Below are positions 12,701 to 24,113 of a stretch of DNA of 64,000 nucleotides, piece after piece. This DNA comes from Pleodorina starrii (taxonomy: Eukaryota; Chlorophyta; Chlorophyceae; Chlamydomonadales; Volvocaceae): assembly GCA_030267565.1 (NCBI GenBank), contig BRXU01000007.1, positions 2,604,001 through 2,668,000 of the forward strand, in the 5' to 3' direction. Each line of letters opens with the position of its first letter. Position 1 is the stretch's first letter. The notes beneath the pieces are model-generated. The model did no database searches. It had not been told where the DNA came from and saw only the letters and a list, made by a program, of their open reading frames with translations. Made by a program: the position numbers and the translations under genes.

Positions 12701-15700
12701 CCAGCCCGCCGCTCTCCGCCTCCCTCCTCGTCGCCGTCATCACCCGAGCTTCCCTCGCCGTCCTCCTCCTCCCTCTGCTCACCATCACTCTCCGCCTCGC
12801 CCTCCGCCTCGCCCTCCGCCTCGCCCTCCTCCTCGCCCTCCTCCTCCCAATCCTCCTCGCCTTCCACAGATCGTCGGCACAGCTGTGGCGCCTCCGACAC
12901 CGCCCGGCCGCTCCCTCCTCCGAAACCACACGGCGCACCGCTTGCTGAGGCCGTCGGCTCAGGGCCTCGATCTGTCTCTTCGGCCTCGGCTTGACACTGC
13001 CGGTTCACACAGGCAGCGTCGACGACCCGCGGGTCATCTGCCGCCGAGGAGGCCTCCCGCGGCTGTGCCCCGTCGGCGACCGGTGATGTCAGCGGGGGTA
13101 CCCCTCCCCGAGACGGCAACGGGGTGGGGTCCTGCGGTGTGTGGCCCCTCGCGGAAGCATGGCCCGGCTCGGGCGACTGCAGTTGCTCCGGGGCAGCTGG
13201 CCCCGAGTCGGCAGCGAGCTCCGGAACCGCGTCCAGGGCAGCAGCCGGCGGCGCCGAGGTACCGCCGCGGCCAACGCCGCCAGCTGACCCGCGGGTCGGT
13301 CGGTTCCAGTGCCGCCCGCCCACAGCAGCAAGCAGTTCAGACAGCTGCGGCACATTTGCATCCGTGACCTGCGTGGCTGACCTCCGGATCTGCTGCCCCT
13401 GACGTTGCGGCTGCGGTTGCTGGTGCGACGCTGGCAGTTGTCGTTGCTGCTGCTGCGTCTGGATGGGTGGCGGTAGCTGCCGTACAGCTGCCCTCAGCTG
13501 CTGTAGCAGTGAGCTGGTACTTGAGGAGCGGCCGCTGCGGCGGTTCTGTCGCAGCCGGTTCGCGGCCGATTGGCGCCGCTGCTGCTGCTGCTGCTGCTGC
13601 CCCGCCGCACCATCGCCGCCCTGGGGCCCCGGCGCGCCGTGCTGCTGCTGCTGCTGCGGGTGCTGCGGGTGCGATAACGACCCAGACACGACGCCCGACC
13701 TCCCCGAAGACAGAGCGGAGGCGCACGCACCCGCGCCGTGCTGCGACGCCTGTCGGGTGGCCGGCGCCGCAAAGGTCGGCGGCGGCAGGGGCAACAGCGC
13801 TCCCGCCCGCAGCCCCGGCCCCCTGGCTGACCCATCGCCGACACTCCCCGAGGCGCGCCCCAGCGGCTGCGTCGCCGGCGCCGGAAAATGTATTGGCGGG
13901 CGCGAGTGCGAGTGCGGTTCCACTTGCGGGCCTGGGTATGGGTGTGGGCGTGGAGGGAGGCCCGGACCCCTCCTTGGCCGTGACCCCAGCCCACCGCCCT
14001 CCCCGTCTCCGTCCTCGAGGATCATCTCCCCATCCGCGACCCCGCCGTCCTCCTCCTCGTCCTCCTCCTCCCCCTCCTCCTCCTCGTCCTCCTCCTCGTC
14101 CTCCTCCTCGTCCTCCTCCTCGTCATGGTCATGGTTCGGAAGCAGCGTCCGGGGCATGCGTACCAGGCCGCGCCATTCCTGTAAGGTGCACAGGCGCGAA
14201 GGTAAAGGGCTGAAAGGTTTACATTCCTCGATCCATGAAATGATGCGTTTGGGCCCCCGGGAAGGGAAGGGCTGTCGGGAATGGACGGCCGAGCGGTGCG
14301 CAGCCAACCCTCCGGCTCCTCAAAGGAAATGGCCAACCCGGTGCTCCGTTGGACCCGAGAGACGAGAGACAGGTCAAGCGAAACATTGGGACACCGCAAC
14401 GCAGGTGGAGCCTTCAAACCCAAAGGGCACGGGCACCCACGGGTCATTCAGAGCCACGGGGCACAGAGACCCAGGGGACACCAGGACCCAGGGGACACAG
14501 GCACCCAGGGGTCACGGAGACTCACCTTGCCCTCTGCCAGCGCTGCCATCACATCCCCCAGCTTCCCCGGGTCCAACAGAAACAACCGCTGAAGAGCCGA
14601 TATCGCCGCCGCCGTCGCCGCCGCCGCCGCCACCGTGTCCGTGACGACTGACTGCCCGCCAGCACCCCAACCGCCACCACCCGCGGGGCCGGGACCACCT
14701 TCTCCCCCGCCCCCGCGCGCCGCACCACCACCTGCAGCCGCCACCGCCACCGCCGGCTGCTGCTTTTGCTGCTCGACTGCGCCTGCCCCCTCCCCGTACC
14801 TCTCCGCCCCCCGCTCGCCCTTCGGGGGAGGCGGTGTCGTTGTGGCGGGGGAGGTGTGGGGGGAGGTGGAGGAGCGACTGCGCCGTCCAACTGCCAGCGC
14901 CCGCAGCCTGCGCCAAGAAGAGAGCTGCCCCTGCTGCTGCCCCTGCTGCTGCCCCTGCTGCTGTTGGCCCTGCTGTTGGCCCAACTGCCTCTGCTGCTGC
15001 CTCTGCTGCTGCTGCTGTGTCTGTCGGTCTGTGTGCTGCAGTGCTTGCCGCATGCTGAGGCCCTGCCCCACCAGGTGGCCCATGTAACCCACGGAGGAGC
15101 GGTTCTGATGGAGGACGTGTCTGAGGGGGAGGGGGAGGGGGAGGGGGAGGCAGGAGCAGCAGCGGTGGGGTGGCCCGGTTGGGCGCTGGGCTTGGTGATA
15201 GGCAAGTACGGTAAAAACAAATGCATTCCGGAGCAGCATTCGGCAGTCCGGTGTTTCTTAACTTAGGGTTGTTGCTCCGTGTTCGTTTACCGGTATAGCT
15301 GCTGTTCTGATGCCCCGGAAGGGAGCTCTGCACACTCACGAATGCGGTGGGCGGTCCCTTTCCTTTCCTTCCCTGCACCGCACTGCACCACACTGCACTG
15401 CAGTCCGGTGCACTGCACACGAGCCCAGAGCCCACACACCGTCACACTCTGCCAAGACAGTCGGCCCCATCAGCCCCATCCCGCACACGCCCTCTCATGC
15501 CGTACAATACACACGGTGCCCCCTCTCTCACCCGTTGAGGTCGAATATGGTCACCATGGAGGGGATGTTGGATAGGATCATGTAGTCCCGCTGCAGGCGC
15601 GCCGCCAGCTCCTTGCCCTCGTACGGCACATCGAGCTCCAACAACATCCCGGGGAAGATGGAACTGCCGCCGCCGCCGCCGCCGCTGGGTGTGGTTTGGC

Positions 15701-17691
15701 CACCCGCCACTCCAGGGGTGGCCCGGAAGGCGAAGGGGGAGATCTGCAGCAGAAGCGGCACCACCTAGACGTCATGTGACGTGACGTCATGCACCGAGGG
15801 TGCCGTGTACATAACGCGAAGCGGCGAGCTCCGCCTCTCATCACCGCGCGGCGCGCACCCTCCGCCATCCGTCCATCAGTCCGCCCCAGGCCCAGGAACA
15901 GAGCCCGTCCGAGCGGCCCCCAGGCCCATAAGGCCCATAACGGCTCCCTGCCAAAGAGCAACTCAAACAGCTGCCTGCGAGCTGCCCGACAAGGATCACA
16001 CCCCGCCCCGCCCAGCCCAGTCCAACCCAGCCCGCACCCCCATCAGCCCGCACCCCCATCAGCCCGCACCCCCATCAGCCCGCACCCTCAAGCTCAGGAA
16101 GTAGCGGTCCCGCCCGAAGTCCCCCGGCACGAAATGCTTGGCGGTCGTCAGGTGGCCATCCAGCAGCCGCCTGAGGGGAACCGGACCACCAGACAACGGA
16201 CAACGGACAACGGTCGGGGTGAGAACCAAGATGCAGGGGGCAACAGGTGTCCACGGTGTATACCAACCCCCATCTGGCATCGGCATTGGCATAAGCGGCG
16301 GTGCGTCAGCCGCGGTAAGGCCCTCCCGCCCAGCCTCGTCTGCCCGGTTCCAACCCGACTCCTGCCCGCCCGGCCCCCTCCCCAGCCCGCCCACCCGCCC
16401 ACCCGCCTGCCTCCGGGTCACTGCCATCCCATTCAGCCGCCCCCCGCCCCCACCCACTTGACCCCCGCCCCCACCCACTTGACCGCGTCCTGGAACAGAG
16501 ACACCAGTCCGCGATCCGATCGGAAGCTGCGGGCCAGGAAACCCAACACCGCCTGCGGAAGGTGGGAGGCGGGAGCGGGAGGTGGGCGAATCAGGGTGGA
16601 TCAGGGTGTAACGCCCGCCGCCCTGCCCCACCCTCTGACCTGCCCCGCCCTCCCGCCCATCCATTCGCCCAGGTATGCCCCGCCCCGCTTCGTGCAACCC
16701 TTGTGCCTTACCCCTCCCGCCATTATTACTCCTCCCCCTCAACTCCACACACACCGCTCATGCGCAGCCAGCCAGCTGGACAGTTCGTTGGCCCTTCACG
16801 CGTCTGGATCCCCTTACTGCAACAACAACAACCACAAAAAGGACAACAACCACAAGGACCCACCTGCTCCTCCTCCAGCCCCAGCGCCCGCAGCGCCGCC
16901 CCGTTGGCCACCACGCAGCGAAGTGAGGTGAGGCCCTGCTCCGTGTGCAACACCAGGGAGGCCTCCTCGGGGGCATCGGGAGACAGACACAGCTTCGGGG
17001 AGCAACCCGAACCCGAGCCCGAGCCCACACCCGAGCCCGTCGGTGCGCACTCCTCCAGGCGCGCGTCAAAGGCGGTCGGCGCGACGTGGGTGGCGAGTAG
17101 CGTGTCGAGAGGGGCCGAGGCGGGCTCCGTGTCCACTCCGACGGGCGCCAGCACCGGCACCGTGAGAACCAGGACTGGCTGGTGCGCCTGATGCAGGGCT
17201 GCGCGCAGCTGATGCTCGTCCAACACGGCCAACTCGCCTGCATGGACATATTCAAGGGCATCAAGTAGACACGCGGTGAGCGCGCTGCCTGTAGATGCTA
17301 AAGGAACTGTATGTAGGTACTTGTTAGAAGGTTGCTCCGCTTCGGGTCATAACGGGCTTCCGGGTTTCCTTTTCGCGGCCGGTCGCCATCGTCGCCGCGA
17401 ACACGCACCTGGCTCGGCGCGCCGCAGCAGGGCGTCCACGGGGCTGCACAGGTCATCACTGCAGCGACCTCTGCGACGTTTCACTAGGCTTTGTCCGCCT
17501 CGCTTCCAGCCCACGGCGCCTGTGCAAGCAAAACGGCAGTCGCTCGTCGCAACGGGTGCTTGCAGGGCTGCGCGCGCCGTGAGTTTTCCACCTGAGAAAG
17601 CGCGTCCATCATCTCTCCGTCCAAAGAGCGTGGAGTTATGTGTTGCGCTGTGGCTTCGAGCCCTGTCCTCAACACTGACCAAACAACCCAT
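3756..17691 (-). CDS. giant PAS-linked guanylyl cyclase (class III)
   Basis: Predicted to convert GTP to cGMP. The model has 18 exons, 5' to 3': 17691-17409, 17237-16864, 16552-16479, 16170-16086, 15764-15532, 15120-14526, 14178-12657, 12167-11632, 10935-10776, 10456-7428, 7136-6981, 6699-6648, 6175-6088, 5886-5832, 5585-5421, 5131-5027, 4697-4593, 4313-3756. Phases match at every junction and give about 2,724 residues. A first PAS-like domain lies near 95-315. A second starts near 322 ([18 protein letters not shown]), is interrupted, and closes at 2268-2297 ([17 protein letters not shown]). A coiled linker (2298-2349) precedes the catalytic domain (about 2358-2550). Metal-binding Asp2367 and Asp2411 are present, as are Asn2499 and Arg2503; Glu2407 and Cys2492 are the guanine-selective pair. 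The architecture resembles the Chlamydomonas CYG cyclases. Least certain are the first exon (ATG at 17691, in a lower-GC stretch) and the small exon 10935-10776. The tail after 2550 is Ala-rich and disordered. Confidence 0.85.
4275..6699 (-). other. class III cyclase catalytic domain (seven exons)
   Basis: Seven short exons encode the catalytic core in order: HECITVLFA joined to DIKGFTEM, then [81 protein letters not shown], and [16 protein letters not shown]. The order and spacing follow animal and algal guanylyl cyclases closely. Known family roles identify Asp in FADIKG and Asp in TIGD as metal ligands, and Asn/Arg in NTASR as transition-state residues. Glu in KVETIGD and Cys in RFCLFGD point to GTP rather than ATP; adenylyl cyclases usually have Lys and Asp there. 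Confidence 0.88.
5667..5685. repeat. interstitial telomere-type repeat (CCCTAAAA)n
   Basis: Slightly over two units of CCCTAAAA, the complement of TTTTAGGG (the Chlamydomonas telomere repeat), inside a cyclase intron (5586-5831). A shorter match, CCCTAAAACCC, lies at 12446-12456 in another intron of the same gene. Confidence 0.8.
7518..14139 (-). other. low-complexity insertion inside the second PAS domain
   Basis: Four coding blocks (most of exon 14178-12657, exons 12167-11632 and 10935-10776, most of exon 10456-7428) add about 1,700 residues between the PAS strand ending [13 protein letters not shown] and the final PAS strands [12 protein letters not shown]. The insert opens with an acidic [15 protein letters not shown] tract, then Gln-, Ser-, Gly- and Ala-rich sequence. 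I see no recognisable domain inside it. Algal cyclases often carry some disorder at this point of the PAS fold; the size here is what stands out. Confidence 0.7.
11383..11608. repeat. (CCCCT)n pentanucleotide array in a cyclase intron
   Basis: About 45 copies of CCCCT with three or four interruptions. In the sense (minus) strand it is (GGGGA)n and starts about 20 bases after the donor at 11631. It lies in the 10936-11631 intron and leaves all frames open, which explains the long shadow frames around it. Confidence 0.95.
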
Positions 17692-19745
17692 GAAGTCTCT
17701 AAAGTTTCACTCGCAGGGTTGTGCATAATCGCGCATAGCAGTATTATTTGTGCTTCGGATCATTCTGCACAATGGTGCAAGCAACCCCGTAGCAAGCCCG
17801 TAGTAACCGTATAACCTTCTAACCGAGCCTGTTTCTGAGCCCTCGTGATAACCGGACCTACAACACAGGCCAGGCCACGTGGTATCATTTAAGCTTCCAT
17901 TAGATCTTGGTACGGCCCAAGTAACTAAAGTGTTGGGGAAAAGCTCGCAGGCAAGCCTGCGTACACACGGTCGTGCTCAACTTTGAGCTTCCAATTGCGT
18001 CGCCTGCCGTTATGTGATCTTGATGGGTAAGATTATAAAATAGCGCAAGACTACAACCACTTACAGCTGCTCGCATGTGTGTCGTCGGTTTGCATTTGCC
18101 AGGCTACTGTATGTCTTCCGAAACCGCGCCCTGACCTTCACGAGTCTGAACAGTATGCGGCGATTCCAGCATTGCTTACCAGGTGTCGCACCAATACCAT
18201 ACTGTAACGTGTGGAAGGTGTTGCACTGTCGTATCGGCGCGCACGTGGAACGGGGTTGACCGGAATGACCGCCACGATATATGTCGTAGGGCCTGACGCG
18301 CTTTCGAAGCCCAATGCAGGAGCGACCCCCAGCTCGCGGAAATCGGGACCGGAACTCTCTCCATCGAATGAAAGGGGCGATATGCACACGACGGCCTTGC
18401 TGAGCTTTCCCCACCCAACCCTAAACTACTTGAGGTATACCCTTGTCCCCTTGCCGCGGATCACGTGACTGGACACCAACAAACCGTGCACCTACACACA
18501 CACCTTGCTTTGATGCCGTTACAGACATGATGTGACTCCTCACGAAGCGCGTGTGCGTGTTTTGGAGGACGGGCGCAGCAGCGGAGCTGCACTGACGTGT
18601 CCCGATTAGCCGGGACCCAGCCGGGACCCAGCCGGCTACGGCAGCTGCACCCGAGTAATGCCCCTGGCATATAACGGGTGGCCTCTCGCTGCTGCGGCCA
18701 ACCCCCCCCCCCACCACCACCACCACCAAGAGCACCCAGGGCCTGTTCACCCTCCCAAGCAACCACTGGGGCTCAACCGCTGCTGCTGAGTTGTTACAAG
18801 CAGAGAACCCCCCTGCCCGCCTGCCCACCCGCCCACCTGCCGGGGGGCACATACCGAGCCGCCTCGCAGCGGCCCTCCGCGGTCCGAGTCTCCCCCCTCC
18901 CCCCCCCCACGACCCCCTCCCTGGAGGGCACCGCCCTCCCGCCAACGGCTTGGTGGATGCAGCCAGCCGACCGCCATCCACCGACCGCCAGCTCAGCTCA
19001 GCTCAGCTCACATGCGATATCCCTCTCGCTCGCTCTCACTCGCGCTCTCGCTCGCGCCGTGTCCGGTCGTGGGCGGTCCTCAAGGGGCCCTAATGTCCCA
19101 AAACAATCCGACTCCCGCTGCGCTCGACGTCGCTCACCATCCCCCGACGCAATGCTAACCCCGCATCCACCTCCCTACCCCTCCACACCTCCCCTACACC
19201 TCCCTACCCCTCCACACCCGAACGCTCACCGCCGCCGCCTTCCTGCCCTGCCAGGTGCACCGCTCCCCCCACCCTCCCTCCGTCGCTCTGCTTGACCCGT
19301 GCGGCTAGGCTGAGGGAAACATACGACGTTGCTGCCCAACGCCGTCGTTGCATCGCTACACCGATGTATACAATCTGACCGCTGCGCCTTTCTTGGGGCC
19401 CAGGACACCAAACATCTGCCCTTGACTGTGTGTGTGCGGGGCTGCGGGCACCGGCACTGACAGAACACCCAGTAGCGGTGGCGACATGCGCCGGGGAGGG
19501 GAGGGAAGGGGGGCCCACTGCGGGCCCTCTGCCCCTCCCAGCACTGCACTGCGCTGCCCGCTGCACGGCAGTACGCCGCCAGCTCCCACACGGTACGGTA
19601 CGGTGCGGTACGGCAACTGACCGCCGTATCGCCGCGGCCGCACTGGGTGCATCCCCGACGTCGGCGTCCGTCCGTCCCTCCACCCCCTCCCCCTCCCCCT
19701 CCCCCATCCTCAGCGCCCAACTCCCGACGGAACCCGCCCCGTGGC
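17692..19745. other. cyclase 5' flank and transporter 3' UTR, no gene recognised
   Basis: Two minus-strand genes are in tandem here, so this interval should hold the 3' UTR of the transporter (from 19745 downward) and the promoter of the cyclase (upward from 17692). GC content falls visibly between about 17,700 and 18,400. The longest frame (18061-18414, minus) has no family resemblance. A CAGCT pentamer run lies near 18990-19010. Confidence 0.55.
18794..18798 (-). promoter_or_regulatory. candidate TGTAA signal for the transporter gene
   Basis: TTACA on the plus strand, about 950 bases beyond the stop at 19746. Another minus-strand TGTAA lies near 18519. Confidence 0.3.
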
Positions 19746-22700
19746 TCAGTGGTGGTTGCCGTCGTTGTTTTCGTTGGCGGCGTTGGCCCATTGCGGGCGG
19801 GACATGTAGGAGCCCGTGAGCGACCTGAGGAGCGGGAGGGCGGTGTGGGGTGCAGCGGTGTGGGGTATGGGGTGCAGCAGTGGGCAGGTGGCGGAGGGAC
19901 AGCCGAGGAGCCCCCGGAGGGAGAAGAGCACCCCCCCATCCATCCATCCATCCATCCATCCATCCACACACACACACACGCAACCCCCCCTCCCGCGCGC
20001 GCCCCATCGTCATCCCGCCCTCCTGCCCGTCAGCTCCCACCAACCACCACCCCCCCCTTTAGGACAACAAAGGCGAGCCCCGCACGCCCCGCCCTTCTTC
20101 CTTTCCCTGTCGTACCTGCTGTACGACCCTGACACGATGGTTTGCGTGGCCCTGAAGGACATGCGGCTGGTGGGGGTCCCCACCGCATCAATGGGCAGCG
20201 AGGCGGAGGGCACGGAGCCGTAGCCAGCCATTGCCAGAGGGGAGGACACCGCGGGGGCAGCGGCGGCAGCGGCTGATGACGTCAGCAGCGGCGCCGTGAC
20301 GCCGTACAGCGCACCCGACTCTGCTGCCTCCGCCTCCGCGGGTGCCTCCGTGTTCCGGAGCGCCAGCGCCTCAGCGAGCAGCCGCCGGTTGGCCTCGTGG
20401 TCGCCGTGTCTGAGGGGGGGAGGGGGAGAGAGAGTGTGTGTGTATGTGTATATGTGTGAGGGAGGGAGGGTAGAGAAAGCCAGTGTCCGGACATGCAAAG
20501 GCTCCTTCCCCGCTTTCACCCCCACCTCTCCCTCCTCCCCGTCCCGGTCCCATCGCTGTGGTGGTGGATTGGGCACCTGTCGGAGCTTTGCCGCCATGAT
20601 CCTCTCTCCCCCAAGAAGGGGGAGAAACCCCCTTTTTGTTCCCTGCTCTGTGCCCCCACTGCAATAAATAACACACACACACACACATACCCGCCCCCCC
20701 CCCCGCCCCCCCCCCCCACCTGTACACCAGCGTCCCCGCCACCAGCACCACAAAGCCCGCCGCCTGCAGCCACGAGTATACGCTCCAGGACTCGCCCAGC
20801 TGACCCACGTGCAGGTAGAACAGAGCCAGGTCCACCTGCATACACACAGCCAGCCAGTGCCGCAGTCGCAGTCGCAGTCGCTTGCATGGGGCGAGGGGGA
20901 TGAGGGTTGCCCCCTCGGTTGGTACCGAGCTACCGACCCCGGTCCCTCTCCCTCTCCATCTCCCGCAACGCACAACGATGGCAGGCGCCTCCCGCCTCCA
21001 CACGTCCCAACCGCAACGCTTCCCCCCTTCACCCTCCCGCGCCCCCCCCCCCGGAACAACCCCAACACAACACACATACACACACACATACACACATCAC
21101 GACTCAGGGGGCATCCTCGCGCAGGCCGACCCCAATCACCCCCCCCAGCCCCCTCACCCCCCCCCAGCCTCCAGCCCCCGGCCCCCTGCCTGCCTCCCTC
21201 CCTCCCCCCCTCCCTCCCTCCCTCCTCGCCACCCACCAGCCACACGAACAGTGTTCGCATCGTCTCCAGCACCGTTCTGAACACCGCCCCCAGGTGCCCC
21301 GTCACCGCCATTCCGGACACGTTGTACAGCAGCAGTGCGGCCATGTCAACACCCAACACCACTTGGAGCAGCCGGGAGTGGGAAATCATCTGCGGGGGGG
21401 GGGAGGGAGGGGGGAGGGCGGGGAGGGGGGAGGGCGGGGAGGGCGGGAGGGAGGGGGCGGGCGGGGGAGAGGCGCAAGATGCAGGGCGTTTGAGGGGGTG
21501 CGCGACACTGCAGGGCGGTGATGGTGGTGGTGGTGGTGGTGCCGTCGCTCTGGAGCTCGCTGGCTCGCTGTCCGTGTGTCTCACCGCCAGGGTGTCGACA
21601 AAGTCCTCGTGGACGCCCTCCCCCTCGAGGCCTGGGGGCGGGAGGCGGGCGGCGGGAGGGGCGGGAGGCGGGCGGCGGGAGGGGCGGGAGGCGGGAGCGG
21701 GGCCACCCGCACGCGAGGGAGGGAGGAGAGGGCGACCAGGGGGGGGGGTAGGGATAGGAGTGGGGGTTGGGGAAGGTAGGGGGAAGCAGAGGGGGTTATG
21801 TACGGCACATGCGGACGGAGCACGTTGCGCATCCAAGCCCAGCCCCCCACCCGGCAGGTAGTAGGCGATGGGCATCATGACGGCGATGCAGCCCAGAGCC
21901 CCCATAAGGCCCTCGTAGCCCACGATCTTGATGCCCGGGATGTTGAGGTCCGCCATGAAGAAGTCCTCGAAGGTCAGCTGGGCGGCTTGGACGGCCTGGG
22001 AGGGGGGGGAGGGGGAGGGAAGAGGGGGGGGCGGCAGACACGGGGAAAAGGGAGGGGAGTCAAGAGGGGTGGGAGTGGGCAAGATGGGGCACACGGCAAG
22101 GGCTAGGGCAAGAGCAAGAGCAAGGGCGGGGGGGTGGGTTGTATTAAGAAAAACCGCAGCGGAGAAGGAGACGGCGTCGGGGGTGGGCTCGTCACCTGGG
22201 GCTGGGGCTGGGAAGGGGGGTTGTGCCGACGATGGAGGGCAGCGGGGGGGAGAGAGCGGCGGGAAGGCAAGCGGGCGAACCCAGTGCAGTACAGTACAGT
22301 ACGGTGCAGTACAGTGCAGTACAGTACGATGCGCCGCCAGCAAAGCGACGGCGGAGGACTCCCCTCGCGTCTCCCGTGATCAGCACCTTGCCCTGCCCCG
22401 CAATGTCCGAGGAACAGGCATATACACATACACACACGCACACACACGCCCGCCCCCCCCTCCGGCCCCCCTCACCTGTGATGTGATAATGAGACCCATG
22501 CCCAGCAGCATCTCCTCCGTACTGACCACGTGGGTGGAACTGCCCTCACCCGACAAGATGCTCGAGGTGCCCACCAGGGTGATACCCACCTGCGTGGGTG
22601 TGGGGGTGTGTGTATGGGTGTTGGGGAGGGGGGCGGGAGGGCGGCGGGGGAGAAGGGGCGGATGTGAAGGGAGTAAGGGGCGGTAAAGGAAAGGGTCTCC

Positions 22701-24113
22701 AGGGAGGGAGGGGGCAGGTGGCGGACAAACAGAGGAGGGCGCGATTAGAAAGGGACCCGGACTCCCCGGGGGGGGAACGCACGCGCCCCGCCCGCGGCCA
22801 CCTTCCCCCCCCTCATCAACCCCAACCTACAACCAACGCCGCCGCTCAGACCTGCCCGCCCCACCCATCCCACCCGCCCCGCCGCCCCCAGCCGCAGCCC
22901 CCCCCCCAGCAGGTACACCCACCCACCCACCCACCCCACCCACCACGCAGCACACGATGCCCAGTGCATGGTATCTGTTGAGCTTCCTGCCCAGGAACAA
23001 GATCGCGAAGGCCGCCGCGAACAGCATCTCCGCCCCCCGCATCATCTGATACACACTGGCAGTGACATACAGCAGCCCCACGTTCATCAGCACGGTGGCC
23101 ACCAGGTCGAAGGCGGTGGGCAGAGACAGCAGCGCGATCTCCTTCAGCTGGGAGCGCCGCTTGCCCCCGGGGCCAGACACGCCGCTGTACTGCTGCGGGG
23201 GGGCAAGAGGGCGCGGGGGTGAGGGAGGGGGGCGGGGGGGAGGAGGGAGTGGGGGGGGGATGTCGGATGGATTGGGAAAGGGCGGTGAGTGATGTGAGGG
23301 AGGCGGGTTCGGGGAGTTGTGGGTTCAAGCCTTCAGGGGCGGTCTGGGGGTTGGGATTTGGGGGCGCATTGAGGCGATGAAGGGCCTGGGAGTGGATTCC
23401 TTCCTCGGGGGGTCAGGGGTGAGGGGGCGGGGGGGGGGAGTTGTACCGCTTCCTTGCTCGTCTTCTCCCCGCGGTCCTGTTGGCCCACCCTCCCCTCCTC
23501 CCATCCGACGAACTGGCACGTGGGGAAAACATTCCGTATAACGTACATCAAAGGACAGCAGCGGGTCCTCGGCTTCGGAGCGCTTCTTGGCGCGGCGCTC
23601 CTGGTAGTAGGCCAGCGGCAGGCACAGCGACATGCCTGCGAGCCGGACAAATCGGCGCAAGTGAAGGGCGACGGGGTGGGGACCCACAACGCCACAAGGG
23701 TTTGTCGGTTGCCTCGGGGTTGTGCAGCTCCTAGCTGCCAACATCGGTTCATTTTTGCGGTATACGCGGTTATTACGGTAGCGTATGGGTTAACAGCCTG
23801 GCTGCGCACGAGCGCAAATGGTTGCCAGCGGAGCGACTCCGCAATGACTCGCGACGCCAGTACTCACCGAGGAACATTAGGGAGGTCATCGCCCAGGGTT
23901 TACGAAAATACTTTTCCTCTCCATTCTTGCCGGTGCTCTTGAGCTCATACACTGCAAGCCAAGCGACCGTGGAGGAACCCCATTCAGTCACGGGACCGCA
24001 CCACGACGCGCCTTTTGCGGCCAATCACACGCACCAATCTTTGCAAGAAGAGAGGTCGTTGTTCCAAACAGTAACAGCCCGGAGACGCTGACTGTCTGCC
24101 CGAGTTGCACCAT
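19746..24113 (-). CDS. SLC35F6-like drug/metabolite transporter
   Basis: A predicted multi-pass membrane carrier of the EamA/nucleotide-sugar-transporter fold, closest in my reading to the SLC35F6 group. Eleven exons, 5' to 3': 24113-24035, 23951-23868, 23635-23547, 23192-22944, 22589-22476, 21995-21851, 21631-21585, 21389-21237, 20835-20720, 20409-20116, 19824-19746; 482 residues. Family landmarks in order are the first helix ending TTTSLLAKI, RKPWAMTSLMFLGMSLCLP, SVYQMMRGAEMLFAAAFA, FLGRKLNRYHALGIVCC, VGYEGLMGALGCIAVMMP with AYYLPG, and VDMAALLLYNVSGMAVT. Residues 1-358 contain about ten hydrophobic segments; the last 120 or so are polar and probably cytosolic. The ATG at 24111-24113 leads straight into the first helix. 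The substrate cannot be told from sequence. Donor 22943 was preferred over 22946 because it has the stronger GTGGGT consensus. Confidence 0.85.
19937..19968. repeat. CATC tetranucleotide microsatellite
   Basis: Clean (CATC)7-8 tract in the last intron (19825-20115) of the SLC35F6-like gene, followed by a short CA run. Confidence 0.85.
22282..22330. repeat. AGTAC/AGTGC pentamer cluster
   Basis: About nine near-identical pentamers alternating AGTAC and AGTGC within the transporter intron 21996-22475. Related pentamer clusters (GGTGC, GGTAC) lie near 6377-6418, 10735-10750, 15370-15420 and 19590-19615. Confidence 0.8.

Noticed and set aside
15782..15789. TGACGTCA (CRE-type palindrome) in a cyclase intron, also at 28742-28749
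   Set aside because: Two copies in 64 kb is close to chance at this base composition, and neither is in a clear promoter.
18061..18414. Minus-strand 117-codon frame between the cyclase and transporter genes
   Set aside because: No recognisable motif, no phase-compatible connection to the cyclase exons, and it lies where the promoter and UTR are expected.
23311..23335. tRNA B-box-like GGTTCAAG sequence
   Set aside because: No matching A box, acceptor stem or anticodon arm could be built around it.
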